The notes under the pieces: model-generated
Database searches by the model: none
Seen by the model: the letters and a program-made list of their open reading frames with translations, nothing else
What the model was told of the DNA's origin: nothing
In this document: positions 50,741 to 61,949 of the stretch, in pieces
Position numbering within the stretch: position 1 is the stretch's first letter
Layout of the letters: the number at the start of each line of letters is the position of its first letter
DNA from: Pegea sp. RAD2-039
Lineage: Eukaryota > Chordata > Thaliacea > Salpida > Salpidae
NCBI GenBank assembly: GCA_034620365.1
Contig: JAQGEQ010000255.1
Coordinates: forward strand, 620,001 to 684,000
Length of the DNA stretch: 64,000 nucleotides
Reading direction: 5' to 3'
Made by a program: the position numbers and the translations under genes

Positions 50741-50797
50741 ATGTTGCAGAATTTTGCCTGGATTCAGTCCTCATCTAATGAGAACAAACATGGATAG
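50741..50797 (+). other. Upstream ORF overlapping the PCGF-like start
   Basis: ATG at 50741 opens an 18-codon frame ending at TAG 50795-50797, just past the predicted start codons at 50778 and 50790. The uORF ATG is part of the L repeat; the TAG is created by the junction with the gene, since L in copy 1 reads TAC there. If transcription begins upstream in L, this overlapping uORF would lower translation of the main frame. The transcript start is unknown. Confidence 0.45.
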
Positions 50798-53787
50798 CTC
50801 AACGTCTATTGATCAATTCATACTAAAAACTATCAGTTGTAATATCTGCAAATCCTTCCTGTGCAACGTTAAGGTTTTGAAAACATGTCTTCACTATTGT
50901 AAGGATGGTTCTTTAAGTGGTTATTTATATAATAATCTCTTTTTTAAATATTTTTAACGGAGAAATATTGACTTTTATCTCGTTTTAGTTTGTAAGAAAT
51001 GTATTGAAGACCATCTTCTAACCGATTCATCATGTCCCACCTGCTATCATATAGTATATGATCATGCTGACAAACCATTTCTTGAGGACAGAGAGTTAGA
51101 AAAGCTGATTGTAGATATAATAAAAATATATCCACACATAAGCCAAGGAGGTAAAAAAAAACGATTATCAAAAGCTTATTTTCATCTGAAAATTAAAATA
51201 TTTTTTTTTATTAGAATTTACTGAAGATCCTAGAAGAGCTTATACTTTGAAACTGAAACATTTAACTGGGTGATTATAAAACTACTTTTGTTTATAAATT
51301 GTTTGTGTTGACTTTTTTAATCAAACAGTTATTTCTTATCTATTGTATAGCTTTGTATGATTTTAAATTTATTCTTAAAAAATTCATTTCATCAAAAAAT
51401 AGTTTTTGTTGTAGCAACCTCAATGAAGTTGAGAACGATCATTTTGTAAAGATTATTCCTGAGATTGATCCGTTTGAAATCATCATTAACCAAAATAGCT
51501 TAGTAAGATCAGTTGAAAAACTTGTTTTTACCAAGCTAGAAAGTGTACATAGACGGGGAACCTCTACTCAAGTAATTATTTTATACTCTTATACACTTTT
51601 AAAATGTAGATTCAAAAGTATTTATTTAAAATAAGTAACATAGAAAATACGAACGATTTTTTAAACCACTTCTAATGTTTGGTAAACAAATAAAAATTTA
51701 AGTATATAAACCAATTATAATTTTTTTTAACTCCACTGAATATATTAAGTCGAGTTTTTTTACTTTTAAATCTTCATGTTTTGTATCTTTTTAACTTGTA
51801 ATTATGTTAAAGTACAAAAATTGGTTTGGAAAAAAGGTTTAAAAGTTATTTGTTTTAACAAAAGGTGGTGTTGGAGTACAATGAGGAATATCTTAACAAT
51901 GATAAGACACTAAAGGAGGTGTTTGGGAAAAAACCGGAAGATTCGAAGGTATTTTATATATAAATTATTATATTTTGGTCAAATAATCTTACTATTTAGA
52001 TATTGGAGATTGGATTTTCATTTTATATGAAAAAAGAACGATCATCAATGCACAACGAGCGCATGATTATTCAAAACTTTCGAGAAACAGTGAAGTCCCT
52101 AATTTTTGATCAAAAACGACAAAAAAGAAGAAACGAAGAATTGATAGAAGATGAAAAAAGGAATACAAGCATTGATTCTTCAAAAACCCATATGGAAGCA
52201 AACGCTAATGAAAAAGTTTCGAAACAACCATTTGTATGTAAACTAAATCAAAAAAATGTAATACCTCAAACTGTGGCATGCAAAACACATGATAAAAAGA
52301 ACATCGAACAGACTGTAGATAAAAGAAAACCTGGAATAAGACTGGCTAATTGGAACTCAACTTTAATCAAACATGGAGAAGATCCAAGGCTTTTGAAAAA
52401 TCAAGATAGACAACGAAATCTTAAATTAATACCAGTTGAGCTTGCTAGAGTAAAATTTAAAAAAGATTGTGGTAAAATAAGCTCTAGAACCTGGACTAAA
52501 CAACAAAGAAAACCTCAAAATGCAGAAACAGCATCCAAGTATTCAGACAAACTCACAACAACATCTGGCTGGTCTAAACAATATGCTAAAGATGTTTTAA
52601 ACTATGTAGCCAATACAGGGGGTCAAGAAAGCAGCGAAGGAGAAAACCAATATAGTCAAGTTATGAAAGACGCACAAAACGGTAGTATCTTAAATAAAGA
52701 TCTTGTGAAACGTGAACCAGCTACTATGGGAGATTTACTCAATAATTGGAGAAAACACAAACGAGCTAAGGCTGCTGTTTTCATAATTGACGATGATGAA
52801 GAAGAGATTGAAGAAGTTTCCCCAGTTACAAAAGCTGATGCAAATGACGAGGCTAGAAATAAGACTGAAAAAGGTTACTTGAAAACAGTCCGTGAAACTT
52901 TCCTTGAAAAACCAGTTGAAGTTCCTCATAGCATTAGTATTCAACACTGTTCTCTTGCTGAAACAAGTAATAAAGAACTAACGACATGTACAGCAAGTCC
53001 TAATCAAGCGACAACAGCAGTTGAATCTACAAAAGTTCAAAAACTATGTCGAAAGGTTAGGCCTGAAAATTCGAAAAAAATTGAAAAGATAATAGAGACA
53101 AACAAACATTTGGAACATTTGCACAAAAAACGTGATTCCAGCAAAGATATTAGTTCAACTAGCATCATCGATCTCACATTGGACTCCGATGACGCTAGTG
53201 AATGTAATACAAATAGTTTAAGAAACAGCGTTATTGAATTTGATAATGACAATAATAGGCAAGAAGTGCAAATACCAAAAGAAACAGTAACCCTTGTAAA
53301 TGCTCCTGTTGAGAGACAAAAAGCAAAAAATGTTAAAAGATTCTTAGATTCCTCGGATGAAGAGTATTCAACAACCGAGTTATCTCCAACCAGAGAAAGA
53401 ACTATAAGATTCAAAAAAGTTCTAAAGTCGCGAAAAAAAAGAAAAACTAGTTCCAGAAAAAGAAAACTTCCAAAACATTATGAAAATGTTTGTGAATACA
53501 ATGATGGAGAATTACTACGAGTTCATCCATCTCGTTTTTCACCAACATCAGCAGAACTAAAACATGAAAGCACTTCCAATAATCGATTCAAAGATAATAC
53601 AAGAAAAGAATGTGAAAAATGTAAAGAAGAATCTTCACATTATAGTAGATATAATGCTGACAGCAGATGTTGTGAAGGAAGACGTAAGACTTGTTAAAGA
53701 ACTATCAACAACAAAAAAGACGCTAGAGGTAGACGTTTTTCAGCTAAAAGTCACCTAAGAGAAATAGACGCTATGATTGATTATTAA
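50790..53787 (+). CDS. Polycomb-group RING finger (PCGF/Psc-like) protein, 7 exons
   Basis: Spliced model: exons 50790-50898, 50989-51150, 51215-51269, 51415-51571, 51865-51948, 52000-53683, 53744-53787; all introns are GT-AG (90, 64, 145, 293, 51, 60 bp) and frames join without a stop, giving 764 aa. RING: C17-x2-C20-x12-C33-x-H35-x2-C38-x2-C41-x10-C52-x2-C55, the spacing of BMI1/PCGF RINGs, followed by DRELEKLIVDIIKIYP like the family's post-RING helix. Residues 110-205 could be a RAWUL-type ubiquitin-like fold (weak). The tail is long, charged and probably disordered, with SUMO-interaction-like motifs VFIIDDDEEE (449-458) and IIDLTLDSDD (578-587), basic KSRKKRKTSSRKRKLPK (665-681) and C727-x2-C730. 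In flies Psc and Su(z)2 have a RING plus a long tail. PRC1 membership is inference; a BARD1-like or other RING ligase is the alternative. Exons 3-5 are the least certain. An alternative start is 50778. Confidence 0.8.
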
Positions 53788-53978
53788 ACATAAAACGATA
53801 TCTGTAAAGAACTTTTCGATTGATAAACAAATAACTTTAGACCATTTGCTTAAGAAGTTCTTAGTATCTATAATTCTTTTAATCAAAGAACTCCTTGACA
53901 GTATAAAGGTGCTTTTTGCCACAACTTTTGTCACCAAGGCTTTAAAATGTCTTCAGTGATATTTTCCAGACATCTTAT

Positions 53979-53984
53979 AATAAA
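53979..53984 (+). terminator. Poly(A) signal AATAAA after the PCGF-like gene
   Basis: First canonical AATAAA downstream of the stop at 53787, about 190 bp into the 3' flank. It lies exactly where L homology resumes (TTATAATAAACTTC, also at about 4795 in copy 1), so the repeat appears to supply the signal. A downstream U/GU-rich stretch is present (TTGTTTC, TTTGTGTTC). Confidence 0.4.
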
Positions 53985-54192
53985 CTTCTAGTTGTTTCAA
54001 AAGTTATTTAAATATAACTATCTAGACTTAAATTATTTGTGTTCATATAAACAAATAATATTTTAAATATTGTTTTACAGAATGTCACAAATATTTCTAT
54101 TATACATTTTTGGTACTGATTATTTAGTATTATCGTTTTGTATTTATTACATTTGCTATATATAAAATGAACTATTAATAAATGCTATAATT

Positions 54193-54802
54193 TCATGTCA
54201 ACGTTGCATTTAATATTTGTTTATTAACTTCTTCAGTATTACAGTGTACATGATTCTTATACCTTCTATTCAAATGTTTTAATACATTTTTACTAATGTT
54301 TGCCCTTGTGTATGTAAACATTTGTCCACTTATTATCATGAATTCTGTAAAAAGATGATTGATACTTCTGTTTTTGTGTTTTATAATTTTTTGCATCAAA
54401 TGGTTTCTATATTTCTATGTCACAAATAAAAACAAAAAAAACATTCTATTTTTTAGCAACTAGTAAGAGTTTTTATTATTGAAATTATTGTACTAACAAT
54501 GCAAAATCTTTATTGCAAAGTTTGTAAAAAATATAAGCTTGGAAATTGTATAAACTTTATGCCTACAAATTATCGTTTATTAAATAAAGATATAACACGT
54601 GCAGAACAACTTTCAGTTTGTTGTGTTTGCTGCTCAGAAATACTACCCAGCAACTTAAAACAGTAGCATCAAAGATATAAAATTCAAGATGAATATATAA
54701 CTTCTCCCTATTATGAGTCACCTGCTTGGGTTGACCTAAATAATTAAAAAGATTTCTTATCTGTTTTCTGTGTTTAAGCTTACTCTTACAGATTTCAATC
54801 AA
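54193..54802 (-). pseudogene. Paired minus-strand ORFs, copy 5
   Basis: ORF b 54802-54563 (full length, with the X-derived KSKLKHRKQIRNLF start) and ORF c 54399-54193 (SKNVLKHL, HCNTEEV variants). They lie just 3' of the PCGF-like gene in convergent orientation. The TATA-like element is at 54916-54906. Confidence 0.33.
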
Positions 54803-54905
54803 GCAATCCTCAAGACTTAGAGTAAACCTCTCTTATTTTTACCTAAACTGTTCGTCAATACAACACAATGGATAGAAACATAGTTACTGTGAACAAGGGA
54901 TGTTA

Positions 54906-54916
54906 TATTTATATAG
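54906..54916 (-). promoter_or_regulatory. TATA-like element upstream of minus ORF b, copy 5
   Basis: Counterpart of 5724-5734, unchanged. Confidence 0.3.
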
Positions 54917-57900
54917 AAATAAAATCCTAGGGTTTAATTCACAACTCAATAGTAGTAACGCGCCGGAAGTAAAACCAAAATATCAAAACGAAATTTGATT
55001 GAAGATTGTTTACAAAAATTTGGTAGATGTCTCGTTGCTTTCATCAGTTTATACATTGAATTAAAAGTCTTCAAGATATGTTTTGATTTTATCTTCATTG
55101 ATTAGTAGCTTATTTATTTCGTTTAAAGTCTAATTAGGATTTTTTTACTGATATTTTGATATTGCTTTAGCTTTTTGGGCTATGCCAGGATGATGATGAG
55201 ATTTAAATAGAGAGTCATTCTAGCGCTGGCTTTTGTGCATTTTCCTCAAGTCTCATGGTCGAGTAAGTTAAGAGAATGACAAAATAGTGATTCCAAACTA
55301 CGTATAGAATTGAAAACCAGTAGAAATGAACGATAAAAGTTGTTTTCATTCGGATAAATGCTGGTCTAGAAAAAATATATTCTTTTGTGGGTGATCTCAT
55401 AAACAATTATTTTTGAAATAAAATTTAATTTTGTTAATTACAAAAACCGTTGATAAAGCTAAATAACCAATGCTTTAAAATGTGATTTGTTGTGAATAAG
55501 AATTGTAATTCGTGATCATCTTTAAAAGTTTAAACAAAATAAACCTTATTTGTTGATAAAGTTTCATCTATCAAATTGAAACAAGTTAATAGACATGAAA
55601 ATAATTGATTATAATTGTGTTAAAGTGGAAAAAACATTTCAGAAAACTTTAGTTACTTTTACTAATAATTATCCAGTTTAGTCTTTATTCATCTTGATTA
55701 TATTTCTTCAAAAGTTCAAGTTCAGTTATCTTCATCATGATTTGCTGTGTATGGTCCGGATTTTACAACTTTTCAAATTTTTTTATTTCATAATAAGCCT
55801 ACTAACATCCAGATTTGTACTTTTTGTACTTTTGTTGTGTTTGTCAATCAAGAAGTAATTAAAAGATATAATTATAAAGAAGTAAGCATTATTTTACATA
55901 AACCATCCACCTACTCAATCCTTCAAGTAGCTTTCAATGATTAAAGAACTATGCATCAATAAGCTAAACAAATAAATAAAATTAAATCAGAAGATAAGTA
56001 ATATTTTTAATGATTTCACCGAATAATGATAGAAAGTTTATAAAGTAATGAAAAGCGAAAGAAGGAAGCTATATGCTTTCTTCTTGTGAATAGTTTAGAA
56101 TTATAGTGGATAGCATTATAGGCTGAATTATTCTAAAATTATAATCCACTTTGGGGTAACACGATGTAGTGATTGGAGACAACACTTTGAATGATATTAT
56201 AGTTGTCGTCTGAATATATTGCTATATGTAGAGCACTAAAGATTAATGGAAAATTGAATTAACCACTCTATTAACTTAATATCAAGTCTTAAAACAAATT
56301 GCTTGTTTCTTAGGTCAGTTTATAATTTTAATAATAGATAATTTTGAATACTACTAAAAAAACCGGGAAGTTTATGAGCTTCTAAATTTTTTTTTCTAAA
56401 TCCAATCATTCATCACAATTTATAATTATTTTATACTGGTTAATAATGCAGTGTATGTTCTATATCAATATACAAGTGAAACACTTAGATTTAGGTTTGA
56501 TATATAACAAATAAGCAGTAACCCCAAATAAGTAAAGAAGAAAGAAAGTTTACAGATATATTTCATATAAGCGCCTGTAAGGTTTTGTCTATAGCCAGAG
56601 GCAGGTAGGATATACTTCTCTTATTTTTACTTAAACTGTTCGTCAACACATTGGTGAGAAAGATAGATGCTGGTATTAAGGGAAACTATAATTATATAGA
56701 AATAACTCCCTAAGGTGTGCAGCTATCGAAATTTGAACAATATAGGTTTTATCTGATGTCAGAAAAACTATTTTTGCATTTTTTGATGTCACATAGCGCA
56801 TCAAGCCGAACCGTTTACTGCAAGAATTTATTCTGGTCCCTGCGTTAATAGCCAAGTCTTATAGAATCAATTTAACCTGGCCACTTTTGTAGATTATTAA
56901 TTAAGAAGTGGCATCCGCAGAAGAATTTCGATTTTTTGTTTGCTGCTTAGTAACACTATCAAGCTACCTGAAACAGCAAGAACCATAGAATTCAATATTT
57001 TACTACGAGGTTGTATCTGAGCCTTGCGCTAGAAGTAGAAGTTCAAAGTACCTAATTAATTATCCATTTTTGTAAAATATTGATTTAACAACATTTATCA
57101 TCATAACCTATCAACTGCAAAAAGTATCCTTTTAAAAACGGGTAAAAGGTAATTAAAAATAATAGAAAATCTATCTCCCTTGGTATCAATGTATTTAGTG
57201 ATTGTACTGTAATACTGAAAAGTATATCTAACGTTTAAAGTATTCTAGCTTACAACGATTTTTACTATGATGAAACCCATGTGCAACTAGATACAACATA
57301 TAACTGTGAACTTCCTCTTCATACTTTAGTAGGTTTTCTACTTGTTTGCTGAGAAGTAATCCTAAAACTATATCTACAACTCCGTTATTTTATTTTTCCA
57401 AGATAAAATCTGAATCATTGATACTTAAAAAAAATCTGTATAAGGATCAAATGCAAATTTGAATCACTTACAATGTAATTTTCGGAAACTAATAAAAGCA
57501 CTTTAACCAAAAAAATTTGTAATCCTTAACTATAATTTATATCTAGACAAAAAATATTAAATTCTATAAAACCATAATTTTAAATAATCATTACCAAAAG
57601 TTGAAAGGATTTCCTATTATATAGTTTGCAAAAAGATATAGCTGGTCAATTAATCTATAGTATAACCTTAGCTAAATATTAATCTTTTTCGAAAAGTATA
57701 AAACAATCTCTTAGTTTGTGAAACTACTTAAACCATTTTCTCAGAAGTAGCGTTTACTTAGATAATTTTTGTGAAGCGTATTACGATACAATGTTTACAT
57801 AGTAAGTTTATAATCTTACAAAACTGAAAATAAATAAGTTCTATCAAGTTAAATTTTGAAACGAATGATAAAAAGTTTTGTTCTACGAAATTCAATATTT

Positions 57901-58062
57901 AATTTTATTGAGAAACCAGTTTTTATTCAGCTATTTAAACTCGGCAATTTTAAAATCTTCCCAAAAAATCCAATAAAGGTTGAGGTATCGTAGTTTGATC
58001 TTATTAGGAAAATGTTTAGAAGAACATCCTTGTTCGACAAACGACAACAATTTTTTTGGATC

Positions 58063-58187
58063 TCATTTGCTACAATTAGTAACAACCATCAATTGATGAG
58101 ATTGACGAAAGATGTAATAAATTGACTTTTTTCTTACGATCTTTTGATTAGCATTAAATTCCACCACATCGTTGAAAGTCTGAAACA
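58063..58187 (-). pseudogene. Diverged paralogue of the acidic exon, in X copy 5
   Basis: Counterpart of 8831-8955 with the same acceptor and stop; near-identical. Confidence 0.35.
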
Positions 58188-58846
58188 CTATGCAATATAA
58201 AAAAATCAATTTTTAACAAAATTGCAAACTAATTACAAGTGTAAGAGTATTTTTTAACTATAAGAAGAAATTACTACTACCTTACAGTTCCCTAAGGATC
58301 TCCAATAAATAGATCTTGTAGATATCTCCGATCACTGATAGAAAACCGCTGGAAGTAAAATAAAAAATCTATAATTGATAGAAGGCTACTGAACAACATT
58401 TTTGGTAGATGTGAATTGTTTAGCTTAATTATGAGCTACTATATGGCATTGGAAGTCTCAACAACAGAATTATAATCATAGATTATCAATGCTTTAGGTT
58501 CATAGTAATTGTAAATGAGCATAAGACATAAATAGGTGGACAATCTTATGCTTATTACTCTGCAATATCATAAAATGGCATGTTTATGTAAGCAGATGTA
58601 ACTATCTATAATAATAGAAATGTGAGAAATGATCAGTGGCAGAATTGAATTAACATTTTTGGAACTGTTTTTACATTAATTATTGTATTTTTTATGATTT
58701 GACGTAAACAACATTTTATGGTTGATTAGTTGTTAGAAATTATATAAAATAATTTTTATTTGTTAATAATGATTAAAAGGAAGTTAAGATAGTTTCCATA
58801 ATCAAATTGAAACATGTTCGTATACATAGAAATGATTTTTAATTTT

Positions 58847-59312
58847 TCGAATTTCTTTTGCAATCCAACCTTTCATTCTCAAAACATTATTATCTAATCA
58901 ACAGAATTTTAATGTGTCATTAGTAATTTTATAACCAGGAAGATAAAATTATTTTTCTTTTTGGCTTTCTTCATTAGATCTAAGAAAAATTGAAGTGTGA
59001 CGAATTTACCTTTAGGGTTTTTATGTATAAGTAGATTGAAATTGAATTCATCTGTTGTTATTTTTAACAATCACAAAGTAATGAGATTGATCAGTGATCT
59101 TATGAACTGACTGCTTTGTCCTCTATAATCTTCATAGTCGGATTCGAATCCTTCCATGATATCAGAAGTTTAGAAAACTGCGCAATATAAAATGATCAAT
59201 TTTTACAAGATTTGTAAACTGATATCAATTCTAAAAGTCTTAATTAAAACATAAAATTGCTAGTACGTTTTACAAGGAGGTTCTCCAATCTGCAGATATC
59301 AGGCTTCATCTC
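58847..59312. repeat. Displaced L fragment
   Basis: Matches L sequence of copy 2 from about 10418 to about 10880, including the acidic minus exon, but follows X-tail sequence directly. Its left edge carries the copy 2/3 variant (GAATTTCTTTTGCAATCCAA), whereas the L earlier in copy 5 carries the copy-1 variant. The right edge breaks at GGCTTCATCT into sequence found only once here. Confidence 0.8.
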
Positions 59313-59369
59313 TCAGTTCACTGGTAGAAAAGCGCTGAAAATAAACCCTAAAGAAAGAATTAAATTTAA

Positions 59370-59621
59370 ATGAAGTTCAAAATATTGGTAGTTGAGCATC
59401 TTCTGCGAGATCTGAAGACTGGTATTGTTGTTATTGTTCATCTACATTATCATCAAACTGATACTCGTGTAAATAAAAAACATGACAACAAGTATGCCTC
59501 TATATTACTTATAATGTTGGAGAAAGATGAAAGTGAGTTTCAGTGTCCCTATTCGGATGTAGCTAGTTCAGAAGCACGAGTTGTCTTTAAGGTTATTATC
59601 TCCAAAGATTTCAACTTGTAA
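59370..59621 (+). CDS. Hypothetical 83-codon ORF in the right flank
   Basis: An ATG-initiated frame, LVVEHLLRDLKTGIVVIVHL near the start, QCPYSDVASSEARVVF near the end, then TAA. It has a more balanced composition than nearby frames and no visible homology to the array or to a known family. The window offers no second copy to test conservation, no acceptor upstream and no poly(A) signal immediately downstream. It may be a short gene, an exon, or chance. Confidence 0.22.
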   Translation: MKFKILVVEHLLRDLKTGIVVIVHLHYHQTDTRVNKKHDNKYASILLIMLEKDESEFQCPYSDVASSEARVVFKVIISKDFNL

Positions 59622-61949
59622 GATTGAATTTAATTAAATTATCAGAAGTTATTGTTGTTAAAGATAATTAATTATTGAATCTAACTATGACTTGTTACAA
59701 ACAAGGTTTTATCTTGTTGAGTTATATCTAGTATTTATATAAAAGAATTTTGATTTATTGATAATGATCAATAATCAAATTGAAACATGTTGATAGGCAT
59801 GAAAATGACAATTGATTTTTATAGTAAAGTTTATTATGAATGAATAAGTAACCAGTTTGATTCATATTCAACCAAATTCTTCATCAAAACCTCAATTAGA
59901 GTTGTCTAAAAGGAGATTCACATTTTATTTTCTTATCTGGATATTAGGTTATAAATTATGACATTTGTTACTCATTACATTATAAAACAAATATGGAAAC
60001 AATAGAAGCATTGGATTAAATACAAATTTTTCTAATCAATTCAAATGATAAACTAGTTTTTTACCTGCTGACTTCATATTATAAAGATAAAATCCAGTGA
60101 AGTATTTCTTTATTTATATATATAATTAAGTGTTTTACAATTTTTGAACATTGGGTTTGCTTTTATCTTCATTTTTTCATTGATTTATAATCTATTTATA
60201 CATATATGAAGCTAAGCAAAGCTTTAATTAAAATTACAAATGCGTTAAGGTTGAATTGAAATAATTTTCAAGAAATATAAGCAAGTCTTCAAGAAACAGA
60301 TGATAAGAACTATTGTCTGAGTTAGAAATTAGTTAAAATTATTTTTTAAGCCTAATATTTATCTATTTAATATTACAAGTAATTGCTTATCTTAAATTGG
60401 TATTTACCCAGTAATGAGATGGACAAATGTAAAAACTAATTGATAACTGATTCATCTTGATCTTCATGTTCTCAGATTAGAGTTCCAAATCATCTTTGAC
60501 AATATTGAGAACTGTACAAATAATATTTTGTTAAGAAAAGTAGTTTTATGATAAGATAATTTATAGTATAAGGATAGCTAACTGACTATAAAATCTATTT
60601 TACTAGTAGATTATTAGAACATATTGTTTTTTAATACCAATTCTAAAGATTTTAAGAACAGATTACTTATTTATAAAAGCTTTGTAATAAGTTTCAAAGA
60701 CTTTAATTTCCATTCTTAAAATGTTATAAACTATTAGGATCAAATTATTTGTAATGAACGGTATGCTGTAAATTAAAACAATCAATTTTAATTTATAAAA
60801 TGTTCAACAGTTAAACCAAATTGATATAAAAGTGAAAGAAAATTTGCTTTACAAATAATTAAAAAAACCTTTTTCTGAAATAAAAAAAATAAAATGCAAA
60901 CTGGTTGAAATTAGATATAACTAAAACCACATAACTAAAAAATCAATCTTATTGTATACAATACAAATGTATGATAATTATATAAAAAATTTAAATTAAT
61001 AAAAATATTGAAAAAAAAACAAAATATAAATTAGTTATTAAATCTATTTTCTAAAAAAGAACTAATATTTCATAAAAACTTATTTTAATATTTTTAGAAG
61101 TAAAATATTTCAAACAATAAATTTCTACAACTAAATTAAAATAGAAAAGATAATTACTTACTTTGTTGTTGTTATAAGTACTTTGTTCTTATTGTTGTTG
61201 TAAGCATTTTTCTTTCTCAATATTTTTTAACCATTGAAAACTATAAACCTGCAAACAATATACCTTATTAAATGAAAATTTTATCATAATTTGATTTTCA
61301 TTAAAACAATCTTTTAAAATAGTTTTTAAAGTCACTTTTATACTGCAGTTTATTATTCAAGATAAAATTTAAGCAATACACTAAACAATATAATTTAGTT
61401 TATCTTTTTTAATAAACTACAGTTAATTGTCTTTTATTAAAATATAAACAAAGTTTTAAAAAGATACAGATTTTATTGTACATAAACAAACAAATTTTAT
61501 AAATAAATTGTAAACAACAAATCCTTACTTATTACTAAAATGGTGCTTTTGAATTATGTCCAAACTTTTTCTGCATTTTGCTTAAAAGCTTTTAATCTAA
61601 AAAACAAACTTGTTGCTTCTGTAAAGCAATTAAAACAAATATATTTTTATGATTGCCTTAATTTATACTTTTTTTCCCCAAAAATGTTTTCTTACAGAAA
61701 TAACATTTTTAATTTTTTTATTTTTAAGAAAACTAAGAATATCGGAATTTAATAAATATGATGGAAAAACTATTTTATAATGTCTTAAGACGTAAAATCG
61801 ATTCAAAAAGGACCAATAAAAAATACTTTCAATTTTTCAGAGAAATTGAAATATATTTTAGAAATATTATGACACTTTGTAAATGATAGCTTTATATTGA
61901 TGTGTAAGTATTCTATAGTTAACATAATTAAACACTAACATTCTGATTT
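59622..61949. other. AT-rich right flank without a supported gene
   Basis: Very AT-rich and mostly single-copy here. 59740-60110 is a diverged echo of the X end (9504-9930): matching blocks include AATCAAATTGAAACATGTT and CTGACTTCATA. At 60400-60511 on the minus strand, after a TTTGTACAG acceptor, lies the third diverged relative of the acidic exon (LNIVKDDLEL, stop, then an open run). The 70-codon plus ORF at 61540 is not supported. Confidence 0.6.

Larger units (their letters stand above)
54729..58846. repeat. X tail, copy 5
   Basis: Second X tail, a few percent different from 5548-9936. It ends earlier than copy 1: at about 58846 the shared run AATTTTT jumps to L sequence that lies at about 10418 in copy 2. 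So roughly 800 bp present between X and the acidic exon in copies 1-2 is missing here. It contains counterparts of the TATA module and of the minus exon-like piece (58063-58187), and no intact gene. Confidence 0.85.
47627..59312. repeat. Array copy 5: L split by a PCGF-like gene, then X and a stray L piece
   Basis: L runs 47627-50793, is interrupted by the gene region 50794-53974, resumes at about 53975 (equivalent to about 4795 in copy 1) and ends at 54728. X follows to about 58846. Then a displaced L piece (58847-59312, equivalent to about 10418-10880 in copy 2) ends the recognisable array. The copy shares the 600-bp loss with copy 4 and the 2317-2400-type variant with copy 1 (at 49357-49440). 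Confidence 0.9.

Noticed and set aside
50778..50910. Idea that L in copies 1-4 contains a shrunken PCGF exon 1, because both read ATGGATA followed later by ATTGTAAGGA.
   Set aside because: Beyond the short shared strings there is no similarity in the exon or intron, and the L sequence has a better antisense coding reading (PYNENKLYPCLFSLDED).
53755..53959. Short ORFs on both strands just after the PCGF-like gene.
   Set aside because: They overlap each other in the 3' flank and the plus one overlaps the last exon in another frame; no independent support.
61540..61752. 70-codon plus ORF in the right flank.
   Set aside because: Phe/Leu/Lys-rich with no recognisable motif and no second copy to test.
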